Origin: Actinomyces minihominis
GTDB lineage: Bacteria; Actinomycetota; Actinomycetes; Actinomycetales; Actinomycetaceae
Direction: 5' to 3'
DNA length: 64,000 nucleotides
Assembly (NCBI RefSeq): GCF_900187855.1
Contig: NZ_FYEG01000003.1
Span: 1-64,000, forward strand
Part shown: in pieces, positions 1-8,051 of the stretch
Numbering within the stretch: position 1 is the stretch's first letter
How the letters are laid out: each line of letters begins with the position of its first letter
Translations under genes and position numbers: made by a program
Notes under the pieces: model-generated
What the model saw: only the letters and a program-made list of their open reading frames with translations
Told to the model about the DNA's origin: nothing
The model's database searches: none

Positions 1-140
1 CCACCAAAAAAGACGGCAGCCATCCCAACCAAAAAAACACCAACAAAAACAAAGAATTTATTGAGTACACTCAAAAATCAAACAAAAAAACACACTATCA
101 AGTTCACAAACAACACCCACACAAAAACATTGGAAGTGGA
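1..140 (-). promoter_or_regulatory. Probable rRNA operon 5' leader (16S off the left edge)
   Basis: Read on the minus strand this stretch is very T/G-rich. It carries the segment TTGTTTGTGAACTTGATAGT (its complement at 94-113), followed by long T and G runs. That is the kind of sequence found in leaders and spacers of actinobacterial rRNA operons, ahead of 16S or 23S rRNA, where boxA-like antitermination and RNase III processing occur. No rRNA gene itself lies in the window; it would begin beyond base 1 on the minus strand. The assignment is by resemblance only. Confidence 0.5.
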
Positions 141-509
141 TAGCCAGTCTAGAAGGGCCCCTTTTCGGTTCCTACCTCGTTCACCGGCAAGAAGAAACTC
201 TACCGAAGACCCCCTGCCACGTCTAGTCCGTACCCACATGACGGGCATCACACCGACTCAAACACAGCCTGACCTGCATGTTTACAAGATCTCCCTGCAC
301 GTCTGGCGGTCCGGCTTCGGGCGTGTTGGGAACTGTTTTGGTCTTCGACAATGCTTGGCCCCTTGAGTACCAGCAAGCCCTCGGCAATGCCTGGTCCCTT
401 GAGTGCCAGCAAATGGGAGCTGGTGAGTCCGACCCTTAGATGCGATAACGGGGACCAAGGCAATCGCCCTCGTCCCCGCCATCAAGCTGAGCCTGTGCCC
501 CGCTACCTA
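141..509 (-). promoter_or_regulatory. Gene-free region upstream of the presumed rRNA operon
   Basis: There is no convincing gene between the META lipoprotein stop at 510 and the leader-like sequence. The ORFs here lack ribosome sites and family resemblance. The stretch holds a tandem imperfect 28-bp repeat (separate entry) and probably the promoters of the rRNA operon. I could not place a clear -10/-35 pair apart from the weak TTGCTG-17-CATTG elements inside the repeats. Confidence 0.35.
349..412 (-). repeat. Two-copy 28-bp direct repeat, 36-bp period
   Basis: Copies at 349-376 and 385-412 differ at only a few positions. On the minus strand each begins TTGCTGG and ends CATTG; TTGCTG and CATTGT or CATTGC are separated by exactly 17 bases in both copies. 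This could be a duplicated promoter or operator ahead of the rRNA leader. The -10-like hexamers match the consensus poorly, so a protein-binding site is equally possible. Confidence 0.55.
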
Positions 510-1331
510 CTACTCAGTCACCGACTTCAGGTAGTTCAACTGCACGCCTTCACCAGTAAGCGTCAGCTGGTCCCCGGAGACTCGTCCGCCTGTTACCAAT
601 GCCAGAGCCTCGGTGTAGGAGGACTCTGTAACCATCAGAGTCTCGTCACAAGCCATCTGGGTAAGGGCCATCGGGCCGACCTCAATCAAACCATCCGTGA
701 TGGTCAATGCGCCCGAGTAGTTGTTGCAGCCCGACGTTCCACCAAAGGTCCCGTCAGCTTCAATCACGATATCGATCGGGGCCTCATCGGTTGGCATGAT
801 CATTACGCCGTCGACACCAGCACCGTTTGAGAGTGTCCACGTTCCTGCAAGTGCTTCGGTGGATAGGGGCTCAGCCCTCTTGTAGTTCAGTTGCGTGTCC
901 TCACCGGTCAACACCAGGGTGTCACCAACGACCTCACCAGCACGCACCGCCTCGAGAGCCTTGGTGTAGGCGCCCTCAAGTTCCATGGTGTCCTCACAGA
1001 ACATCATCGTCTGCCCAATCGGACCAAAGTCGATGACTCCCTCCGCGATGGTCAAAGTACCCATGATCTGGTTACAACCACTGTTCCCAGAGAAGTTTCC
1101 ATCCGCCAGAATGTTCAGTTCAATGGGTTGGTCCGGAGGCGAGATGACATAGCCATCCGCGCCCTTACCATCAACCAGGATCCAGTCCCCGGCCAGAGTT
1201 TCGGTCGTAAGATCCGCCGCGGCAGTGCCTGCACCATCCGTCGTCGACTGGGCGTCACCCCCACCTGCACAACCAGCAACGCTGATCGCCATGATCCCCA
1301 GGGCCGCAGCAGCGGTCAAAATCTTCCTCAT
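510..1331 (-). CDS. Lipoprotein with two META (DUF306/HslJ-like) domains
   Basis: The 273-residue protein starts with a lipoprotein signal peptide: a charged MRK, an Ala-rich core and a lipobox ending VAGC, so Cys21 should be lipidated and the protein anchored outside the membrane. Two META domains follow, about residues 43-150 and 155-273. Each carries a GCN...G.LTI strand motif, a second Cys about 25-30 residues later (FCED, ACDE) and a C-terminal LNY motif. META domains occur in heat-shock protein HslJ and secreted proteins of unclear role. I prefer ATG 1331 over GTG 1337 because GGAG lies 8 bases upstream of it. It is transcribed toward the presumed rRNA region and is divergent from ogt. 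The function is unknown. Confidence 0.85.
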   Translation of the reverse strand: MRKILTAAAALGIMAISVAGCAGGGDAQSTTDGAGTAAADLTTETLAGDWILVDGKGADGYVISPPDQPIELNILADGNFSGNSGCNQIMGTLTIAEGVIDFGPIGQTMMFCEDTMELEGAYTKALEAVRAGEVVGDTLVLTGEDTQLNYKRAEPLSTEALAGTWTLSNGAGVDGVMIMPTDEAPIDIVIEADGTFGGTSGCNNYSGALTITDGLIEVGPMALTQMACDETLMVTESSYTEALALVTGGRVSGDQLTLTGEGVQLNYLKSVTE

Positions 1332-1439
1332 CTGCACATCTCCATCTAGTCGCTCAAAGCCTCACAATAGGGAATTATCGCCCCTTTGGAGATTCTCAAG
1401 ATCAGGTCTTCCAAATCGTGCTGATCCTGCAACAATTGG

Positions 1440-2054
1440 ATGATGAAGAAGACCCCGCTTCCAGTTACCCCCCTGGTTCACAAAGTCATTGCGTCGCCCG
1501 TGGGTCTCGTTCTAGCACTGGCTAGCAGGCGCGGCCTCGTCAAGATCCAGTTCCACCCCGAAAGCCTCGACCGCGACAGCGCCGTCCTCACCCTCAGCGG
1601 AAATGCCCAATCAAACCCTGGAAACCGTGACCACCCGGGCTACAGGATTCTTGAGCAGCTTCAAACTCAGTTGGGTGAGTACGGGCGGGGGGAAAGACGC
1701 ACATTTGCCCTCGCCCTCGATCTTCTCCCAACATTTGATGTCGAGGACGATGCGGGCCTACACGCAGTTCCTAACCCCTGGGTCTCCGCACACGGACGAT
1801 TCCGCCAGCAGGTTCAGGTTGCCCTGCAGTCGATCCCCTACGGTGAGACCGCCTCCTACGGCGAAGTCGCCACCGCCGTAGGGACGCCCGGGGCGGCGCG
1901 AGCAGTTGGCACTGCCTGCGCCACCAACCCTCTTCCCATCATCCTGCCCTGCCACAGGGTCACCAGGAGTGACGGGACGCTCGGTGAGTACACCGGCGGC
2001 GTGGCAATTAAAGAAGCCCTGCTGAAACTAGAGCGCGACAACTGTGCGGCCTAG
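1440..2054 (+). CDS. ogt: Methylated-DNA--protein-cysteine methyltransferase
   Basis: This is a suicide DNA-repair protein that moves the alkyl group from O6-alkylguanine onto its own cysteine. The active-site motif PCHRV is present with Cys near residue 171, preceded by the helix-turn-helix segment (IPYGETASYGEVATAVG) that inserts into DNA. Length (204 aa) is slightly above the usual 160-180 because of a loop around residues 45-100. The gene is single and divergent from the META lipoprotein. Two ATGs lie back to back at 1440 and 1443 with no strong Shine-Dalgarno, so initiation may be leaderless. Confidence 0.93.
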   Translation: MMKKTPLPVTPLVHKVIASPVGLVLALASRRGLVKIQFHPESLDRDSAVLTLSGNAQSNPGNRDHPGYRILEQLQTQLGEYGRGERRTFALALDLLPTFDVEDDAGLHAVPNPWVSAHGRFRQQVQVALQSIPYGETASYGEVATAVGTPGAARAVGTACATNPLPIILPCHRVTRSDGTLGEYTGGVAIKEALLKLERDNCAA

Positions 2055-2069
2055 GGACTCCAACCGTGA

Positions 2070-3809
2070 CTATGACTTGGGTTGGACACACTCAACGCCG
2101 TTAACCGGCTGGTAGCGCCATCCCTGTGACTCCGTTTTGATCAGTTCAGAGTTCTGGTAAAAGTAGCGGTAGACAGTAACTAGGAAACCCGGTTCGCCCG
2201 GTGCCTCTGGGATGCAACCGGCCCGAGTCGACTTCACGGTCGTGGCCGGAACGATCTCTGAACGGCCGCTGGAACCGGCCTCAATGTCCCACACCTTGGT
2301 GCTCCAGAACGCAACGGTAATCTGACCATCGGCAACCCAGGCCTCGATTAAGACGCCATACTCAGAGTCGTTCTTGAACTTGACGTCAATTGAGGGAACG
2401 AAGATTGTCGCCTCGCGTCCCTCGGGATAGCGCGGAATGTACTGGGAGTGAGGCTGGTGCTCCACGTCCTCGAGCCCAGCAAAGAAGACCGCGTTGTAAA
2501 GGGTGGTCGCCAGTTGCGATAGACCGCCGCCGAGGCCGTCAACCAGCACACCATCAATAATGATTCCGGCATTGCCATAGCCGCGTTCTTCAGTAATGGG
2601 TCCCAGGGTGTCGAGCAGGCTGAAGGTTTCCCCAGGTAGGACGAGCACACCATTGATCGCCGCAGCTCCCGTAATCAGGTTCCCCGTGCGGACTGAGTCG
2701 CTGGTCAGGTTGGTAGTGAAGCTCGAGATCTGCTCTTTGACGCCCAGGGCTTCCACCTCCGCTGTCGTCAGGTCGGCCTCGACCTCGGCTAACTCAACGG
2801 TAACCGCCCTATCTTCACTGTGAATCGCCGTGATGACCGCGCCCGAAAGCTTCTCAAAGTTCACCTCGGTGCCGGTTTGGTCCGGAGTGATTTCTGGGAC
2901 CCCGCCGTTGAGTTTCACCGTCGCGTTTCGTGGCGCCTGCTCCAGTTCCGGAATCTGCTCACGGAGGTCCTGGGCCAAAATCTTCCCATCAATGATCATC
3001 TCTAGCGTCGGACCGTTTGCTACGAACGAGGCCGAAGACGCCAGAGTGGCTGGCGCTAGTTCGGTGGAGTTGTCACCGACCGTTGCGTGGACCGGACCTG
3101 CCACCAGTGGTTTGGCATCTTCATTTAGCGCACGTTCGACCTCGGCGTCACTAATCGCCGGATCTACCACCTTCGAGGGCAGCGGCAGGGGGCGGCTCCC
3201 GGTAAGCCACTTCTCCCTGATGGTCTCTACCGCGCCGGGGATGTCAACTTCCAAACCTGTTGCAGATGGTGATGTTTGGGGCTGTCCGTCAACGAACTCA
3301 ATCATCCCGTCAAGGGGAAGGATTGCAAAGCTATCTGTCATCCCCTCAAGGGTCGCTGTCAGTGCCTGAGTATCAACTTCGCTGACCGGCGCAACCTCAC
3401 CCCCACCTGCAATGTGCCTCCAAAGGCGGCCCGGCGAGAGGTTGAAACCAACCAGCTCATCCACGGTTGCCTCAGCGTCAAGGGCAAGTCCAGCGTCTGC
3501 GGGAGTGAACTCTCCCTCGACCTCATCGACAACCACCGTCATCGGATCTGTGGTCTTAGCTTGCAGTGACGAAGCCAGCCGCTCCTTGGCGCTAGCTGCC
3601 GACATGTTTCCGAGACTCACCCCCGCCACTGTCGTACCCCGGGGGACGCGATCGGAGAGAAGCCATGCTGCGCCAACATAGGCGATCAGAAGCACCCCAA
3701 CGACGCTGAGGGCGATGATTAGCGGCAGTTTTGCGCGGGCCCCTGAGTCTCCCTGCACGACACTGTCGTCAGGTTGATCAGAAGTCGTGGTTTCACTCGG
3801 TTCAAGCAC
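2070..3809 (-). CDS. VanW family protein with peptidoglycan-binding repeats
   Basis: The 579-aa protein has a short cytoplasmic tail, one membrane segment at about residues 28-52 and a large extracellular part. Regions at roughly 80-200 and 260-345 look like putative peptidoglycan-binding domains (PG_binding_4). A VanW domain follows at about 365-510, with the typical NGVLVLPGETFSLLDTLGP and GLGGGLSQLATTLYNA segments. VanW proteins occur with vancomycin-resistance genes in enterococci, but most homologues, as here, stand alone and are cell-envelope proteins of unknown activity. A Cys pair sits near the C-terminus. The start is GTG. It converges with ogt and follows the DUF2130 gene on the same strand with about 100 bases between them. 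Confidence 0.85.
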   Translation of the reverse strand: MLEPSETTTSDQPDDSVVQGDSGARAKLPLIIALSVVGVLLIAYVGAAWLLSDRVPRGTTVAGVSLGNMSAASAKERLASSLQAKTTDPMTVVVDEVEGEFTPADAGLALDAEATVDELVGFNLSPGRLWRHIAGGGEVAPVSEVDTQALTATLEGMTDSFAILPLDGMIEFVDGQPQTSPSATGLEVDIPGAVETIREKWLTGSRPLPLPSKVVDPAISDAEVERALNEDAKPLVAGPVHATVGDNSTELAPATLASSASFVANGPTLEMIIDGKILAQDLREQIPELEQAPRNATVKLNGGVPEITPDQTGTEVNFEKLSGAVITAIHSEDRAVTVELAEVEADLTTAEVEALGVKEQISSFTTNLTSDSVRTGNLITGAAAINGVLVLPGETFSLLDTLGPITEERGYGNAGIIIDGVLVDGLGGGLSQLATTLYNAVFFAGLEDVEHQPHSQYIPRYPEGREATIFVPSIDVKFKNDSEYGVLIEAWVADGQITVAFWSTKVWDIEAGSSGRSEIVPATTVKSTRAGCIPEAPGEPGFLVTVYRYFYQNSELIKTESQGWRYQPVNGVECVQPKS

Positions 3810-3912
3810 AGGTCAATGTTAGCCTTTCGTATCCGGAGCCCGACCAGACAGGTCAGCAAGATCAAACGGAACTGCCTCCGCTAGACCACGGTGGGCAGGC
3901 AGCCCTCAGTTC

Positions 3913-5316
3913 CTACGGCGTTTCGTCGCCGCCCTCTAGTTCGGCAAACCTGGCCTTCATGGTGGGGTTGTTACGCGTCAACCGCTTTAGCGAAACCCCC
4001 TGCGCCTTATCGTTCGCCAGGCGGAGCTGGCGTTCCGAGCCGATCAACGACTCTTTCACCTTTTGCATCCGCACAATTGACTTATCAATCTCATCAATAG
4101 CCGTCTGAAAGTGTCGTGCCGCCAGTTCGTAGTTCCTACCGAACGCATCCTTGAAGCTATCCAAGTCACTCTCAAAGTTTGTGATATCGATGTGTTGTGC
4201 TTTGACGAGGGCGAGTTCCTGCTTGTACTTGAGCGCATTCATGGAGGCATTGCGCAGGACGGTAATCATCTGAATGAAGAACTGCGGCCTGATGACATAC
4301 ATCTTGGGGTAGCGGTGGGACACGTCAACAATGCCGGTGTTGTAAAGATCGTGATCCTCTTCAAGCAGGGAAACCAGGACTGCGTACTCGCACCCCTTCT
4401 CATTCCGGTCCTTGTCCAGCTCTTTCAGGAAGTCCTCATTGCGGCGCTTGGTCGAGGTCGTGTCACTCTCATTTTTCATTTCAAACATGATCGAGACAAT
4501 CTCGGTTCCGCCCTCATCAAAGTCACGGAAGATGTAGTCCCCTTTTGACCCGGAGCGAGCGTCATTGTCCTTTTCAAAATAGGCCCTGGGAAAGGCGGTG
4601 GAACGAATCTTGTTCAACTCAATCTCACAGTGCTGCTCAAGGGTCTCTCCGACCATCTTGGTCGACAGCTTGGCCTTTAGATCCCGCAGTCGCTCGATCG
4701 CTTCATCCCGGTCCTTTATTTGCGTCTCATACTTGTCACGCAACGATGTTTCTGCCAGCTGCTTCTCGAGCTCCATGCGAGTGAGGTTGCTCTTCAACTC
4801 ATCCCGTTCCTTGGCAACCTTCCCCACCGCCTCGGAGACCTCAAGTTTCTTCGCAATCTCCGCAGCCTCTAGGCGTGACTTCAAGTCCTGGATCTCAGAG
4901 GCACGAAGCGCTGCTTCCTTCTGCAGTTCAGACTCAAGTCGAGCAGCGGCCAGTGTCGCCTCAGCCTCTTTCTCTTGCGTCACGCGAGAGAGCTCATTGG
5001 TCAGGTCATCGCGTTCTTTGGAGACCGTTGCCAGTGCTTCTTGCACCGCCAACTGCTTCTGCATCTCAGAAGCATCGATGCGGGCCTTGAGCTGTTGAAT
5101 CTCAGTTTCCTTGGCGGCAGCTGCCTTTTGCAGTTCACCCGCCGCCCTGGCTTCAGCGAGTTCCAACGAGCGCTCCTTGTCCTGTTGCGCAACCTCAAGG
5201 CGATCATGCAACTGCTGCTCGAACTCTCGGTCCCGAACCTGCAGTGCGATCTCGGCATACCCGGCCTCATCAATCGAGAACATCTTTCCGCAGTGAGGAC
5301 ACTTGATTTCGTGCAT
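3913..5316 (-). CDS. DUF2130 domain protein with zinc-ribbon N-terminus
   Basis: The protein opens MHEIKCPHCGKMF, a half zinc-ribbon, and then has a very long charged coiled coil (about residues 25-215) with Glu/Lys/Ala-rich heptads. The DUF2130 domain occupies roughly 230-430 and contains EMKNESD and a conserved block around KRRNEDFLKELDKDRNEKG. Some authors relate this region to PD-(D/E)xK nucleases; I can neither confirm nor exclude that here. I start at the second ATG (5316) because the CPHC motif follows immediately; an upstream in-frame ATG at 5349 adds 11 unlikely residues. The function is unknown. Confidence 0.85.
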   Translation of the reverse strand: MHEIKCPHCGKMFSIDEAGYAEIALQVRDREFEQQLHDRLEVAQQDKERSLELAEARAAGELQKAAAAKETEIQQLKARIDASEMQKQLAVQEALATVSKERDDLTNELSRVTQEKEAEATLAAARLESELQKEAALRASEIQDLKSRLEAAEIAKKLEVSEAVGKVAKERDELKSNLTRMELEKQLAETSLRDKYETQIKDRDEAIERLRDLKAKLSTKMVGETLEQHCEIELNKIRSTAFPRAYFEKDNDARSGSKGDYIFRDFDEGGTEIVSIMFEMKNESDTTSTKRRNEDFLKELDKDRNEKGCEYAVLVSLLEEDHDLYNTGIVDVSHRYPKMYVIRPQFFIQMITVLRNASMNALKYKQELALVKAQHIDITNFESDLDSFKDAFGRNYELAARHFQTAIDEIDKSIVRMQKVKESLIGSERQLRLANDKAQGVSLKRLTRNNPTMKARFAELEGGDETP

Positions 5317-5919
5317 TCCAGGGACTTCCAGTTCTCGAGGCCGATGCAACGTCCTCTTCCCATTGAAGACCGCTGCGTAACGCTCACCAGCCTACGTCGA
5401 CCCTCCGACATCTGCTGCGATCGAGAGTCGAAACCACAAGCCAGACCCCGACAAGGTGCCCTCAACCGCCGCAGTGGTTCCCTGCAGGTGTCGCGGACCC
5501 ACACAGGGGCTGATCTCGGTTGAAAATGCACAGAATTACGCCCTGCGGAGGACCAAGACACCCGCGCGGGACCAAGGCCAGAATGGTGAGGTCTGGTCAA
5601 GGCTGGGTCAAGGTTGAAGGCGAGGTTCAGGTTTAGGTTTAGGTTTAGGTCGACGTCCAGGTCGAGGTCCAGGTCGAGGTCCAGGTCAAGGCCAAGCCTT
5701 CAGCAAGCGTGCTTCATGGCTCCGGACAATCATCGTTGACCGCCATCTTGAGATCGGTACGGGGCACATGGAACAGACGTGGCACGAACGTGCGATAGAG
5801 GAAGCGAAAATAGGGGTTTTGGGGGTATCGGTGACTACTTGGCTGTTTGCTTGCCATGGGGACTTTGCCCTGTGTTTATAAGGGAAAACCCTGCTATTTC
5901 AAGGGTGTCAGAACTGGGG
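5317..5919. other. Gene-free interval of about 600 bp with low-complexity array
   Basis: No ORF here has codon usage, start signal or family resemblance supporting a gene. The interval holds the hexamer array at 5623-5694 and the palindromic core GCACGAACGTGC at 5782-5793, which recurs in the operator at 39679-39694. Short G/C hairpins with T runs around 5875-5915 could terminate tRNA-Ala transcription. Confidence 0.6.
5623..5694. repeat. Degenerate hexanucleotide tandem array (AGGTTT / AGGTCG-AGGTCC)
   Basis: Twelve consecutive six-base units are visible: AGGTTC, three AGGTTT, AGGTCG, ACGTCC, AGGTCG, AGGTCC, AGGTCG, AGGTCC, AGGTCA, AGGCCA. Looser AAGGTTG/GGTCAAGG copies precede it back to about 5596. 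The middle part has a 12-base higher-order period. It lies in non-coding DNA and is not a CRISPR: the units are far too short and there are no spacers. Confidence 0.85.
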
Positions 5920-5995
5920 TGGTGGAGCTAAGGGGATTCGAACCCCTGACCTTCTCATTGCGAACGAGACGCGCTACCAACTGCGCCATAGCCCC
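5920..5995 (-). tRNA. tRNA-Ala (anticodon CGC)
   Basis: On the minus strand the gene folds into a full cloverleaf. The acceptor stem GGGGCTA pairs with TAGCTCC, the D-arm is GCGC...GCGC and the T-arm AGGGG-TTCGAAT-CCCCT. The anticodon loop TTCGCAA is closed by TCTCG/TGAGA, giving anticodon CGC for Ala codon GCG. The discriminator is A and a CCA end is encoded at 5920-5922. Length is 76 with CCA. Confidence 0.95.
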
Positions 5996-6112
5996 CGATG
6001 AACCCTCAGGTTCAGTGCCTAAAAATGTTAGCACGCCCGAGGTGATGGTTTGTCACCAGGGGCGTGGTAACTGAAGTGGTGTGCGGACTCTCTACGGGTT
6101 CGCGCTCTTTTC

Positions 6113-7294
6113 CTACTGGGCTCGGCGTTGCTCCAGAACCGCATCCAGGTCGAACCTGAACGTTGGTCCGGTGAGGGCGGCTGCAGTCGCAGAAGCCGCT
6201 GCCACCTGGTCGGACTTACGCAACGGACGGGCCGGAACACCCTTGGTCCTGCGTTCCAGAACGGGGACAAGGTCGGTATCGGCGTGAACGCGGCGGTTGA
6301 TAACCGGAGCTGGCCGACTGCCTCGGGCCGGGGGAAGCTGGATGGCGTCCCAGGTGCGGCGCTCTTCGGCCTTGGGGCTGGCAGCTCGGGTCTCGACGAC
6401 CACTTCCTCGCGTACAGCCTCTTCACGAACAGTGACGACCTTGACGGTGGTTTCGGGCGCTGATTCAGCCGTAGTTTCAACCGCTGTTTCCGCAGCCACC
6501 TCAACGTGAGCAACGACGTCCTCGACAACTTCCACGAGTTCTCGGTGAGGCTTCTTAGGAGTGTCCTTTACGGCCTCCATCAGCTTCAAGGTCCCGCGCT
6601 TGGCAGCGGCTTCACGGCGACGGGCGTCCCCTCGTTCGCGCTGCTCGGCGATGGCAACCTTGATCTCTTCAAGCTCCACCATCTCTGCAGCATTCTGCTG
6701 CTGGGCGCGGTACGCACCAAGGGCCGAACTGATCACAGTGCCAACCAGAAGCACCCCGGGCACAGCCAACCAGGCCCACGCCATCGCACCAAACGCGGCA
6801 ACGATTGTGAAAACCAAGGTCAGCACAACGGCAAGCCCAGCTGCGACAATACGTCGCTGGACAGCGGCCTGCTCACGGGCCAGTCGCGCCACCCGTCGGG
6901 CCCGCAGCGCAGCCATCTGCTGCGTGGGGCTAACCGGACGTGCCTTCGAGGTACGGGGTGCTGACGCGCCTGAGTCGGCGCCGGAAGCTTCCAGGTGTGA
7001 CATGTGTGTCCCTTCGCTACTTGCCGCATGGGATGTGGAAAGAAGAGGTCGGGTGGAAAGTGAGTCCTGCTTCCGGGCAGCGCTGCCCGATTCAAACTCA
7101 ACCAGTTCAACCCCGGGAGAGAACCTATCGCCCTCACGCGAACTGACCACGGCTTTTCGTCGGGCTATTGCTGCAGGCAGCGCGTACACAACGATCATGC
7201 ACGCGATCACGGCTACAAGAATGCCAGCAAATTCCACGGCTCCAACATAGGCAGACTCCGGGGCAATTAACGCGTGCCACTCCGCGCGTCGCAC
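6113..7294 (-). CDS. GlpR/SepX-like division membrane protein
   Basis: The 393-aa protein has an N-terminal membrane segment (about residues 21-42) followed by a basic patch and the motif SREGDRFSPG. A disordered linker leads to a membrane hairpin at about 151-194, then a long charged tail rich in Val/Glu/Thr ending in a Pro/Arg motif near 325-360. This layout and the RRK...DRFS signature match, as far as I recall, the actinobacterial SepX (Streptomyces) / GlpR (Corynebacterium) family, the membrane receptor that works with Glp and FtsZ at the septum. It lies in the expected order downstream of glp and the GNAT gene. The GTG start has only a weak AGGT Shine-Dalgarno; a GTG at 7237 is an alternative. 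Confidence 0.65.
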   Translation of the reverse strand: MRRAEWHALIAPESAYVGAVEFAGILVAVIACMIVVYALPAAIARRKAVVSSREGDRFSPGVELVEFESGSAARKQDSLSTRPLLSTSHAASSEGTHMSHLEASGADSGASAPRTSKARPVSPTQQMAALRARRVARLAREQAAVQRRIVAAGLAVVLTLVFTIVAAFGAMAWAWLAVPGVLLVGTVISSALGAYRAQQQNAAEMVELEEIKVAIAEQRERGDARRREAAAKRGTLKLMEAVKDTPKKPHRELVEVVEDVVAHVEVAAETAVETTAESAPETTVKVVTVREEAVREEVVVETRAASPKAEERRTWDAIQLPPARGSRPAPVINRRVHADTDLVPVLERRTKGVPARPLRKSDQVAAASATAAALTGPTFRFDLDAVLEQRRAQ

Positions 7295-7350
7295 GCAATT
7301 GGACCTGTGACTTGAGATCTACTGCCGAGGGCGCCTCCCGGTACTGCGTC

Positions 7351-8043
7351 TCAGCTATCTTGGCGGCGAATCCAGGCAGTCACTAACGAATGTCCAGGAA
7401 GGCCCTTGAGGTCATCCTGATCGATAGCAAAACCGACATGATCAGCCCACTGCCCATTGATGTGCATGAAGCGCGGCTTGTACCCCTCTTCGCGCAGATG
7501 CAGCTTGCGCGCGAGCCCGAGCGACGGAACATTCTCCGGCCTCACGTTCACCTCAACTCGGTGCAGCCCCAGGTCTTTGAGGACGAGGTCGATCACCGCT
7601 GCAACCGCAAGCGATGTAATCCCCCTGCCGGCCCACTTCTGTGCAATCCAGTAGCCCAGCACCCCCAGCTGCATGGCGCCGCGTTCGATAGCGCCCACCG
7701 AGACCAAACCCGCGATCTCCCCGTCGACCTCGACCATCATCGACAGGGCCTCACCGTCTTCTTGGCGACGGTCCATCAGGCCCGGGAACTCTTCCCACGT
7801 CGGCACCTGCGAGCCGCTCTCGGGGGGAATACTGGCCTCCCACTGCCCCAACCATTCGACGTTGCTGCGTCGCACCCGTTCAACCGCGTGGTGATCGCGC
7901 CCCACACAGGGCCGCAAGACCACCCTGGTGGTTCCGTGTCCGAGGTGAAGAAGCTCGTTCAGTTCCTCGCCCTCGAACCTTACTTCGAGGTCCTGCGGTA
8001 ACCAGCCCCATATGGAACGACGAGGACGAAAAAAGGTGAACAT
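7351..8043 (-). CDS. GNAT family N-acetyltransferase (RimJ/RimL-like)
   Basis: The 230-residue protein starts MFTFFRPRR and contains a GNAT fold with the acetyl-CoA segment QKWAGRGITSLAVAAVIDLV (a Q/RxxGxG/A-type loop), followed by LHRVEVNVRPENVPSLGLARKLHLREEG, typical of RimJ/RimL ribosomal-protein acetyltransferases. I start at 8043 rather than further upstream because the upstream extension overlaps glp and lacks domain similarity. Only 8 bases separate it from the glp stop, so the two are co-transcribed. A RimJ-like gene between glp and the GlpR/SepX gene is common in actinobacteria; whether it acts in division is not known. Confidence 0.85.
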   Translation of the reverse strand: MFTFFRPRRSIWGWLPQDLEVRFEGEELNELLHLGHGTTRVVLRPCVGRDHHAVERVRRSNVEWLGQWEASIPPESGSQVPTWEEFPGLMDRRQEDGEALSMMVEVDGEIAGLVSVGAIERGAMQLGVLGYWIAQKWAGRGITSLAVAAVIDLVLKDLGLHRVEVNVRPENVPSLGLARKLHLREEGYKPRFMHINGQWADHVGFAIDQDDLKGLPGHSLVTAWIRRQDS

Positions 8044-8051
8044 TTCGGTCT

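Noticed and set aside
61-830. Several plus- and minus-strand frames at the left end
   Set aside because: No ribosome sites, no recognisable family, and they cover the rRNA leader-like sequence or the META lipoprotein gene.
5623-5694. CRISPR array
   Set aside because: Units are six bases with no spacers and no cas genes nearby.
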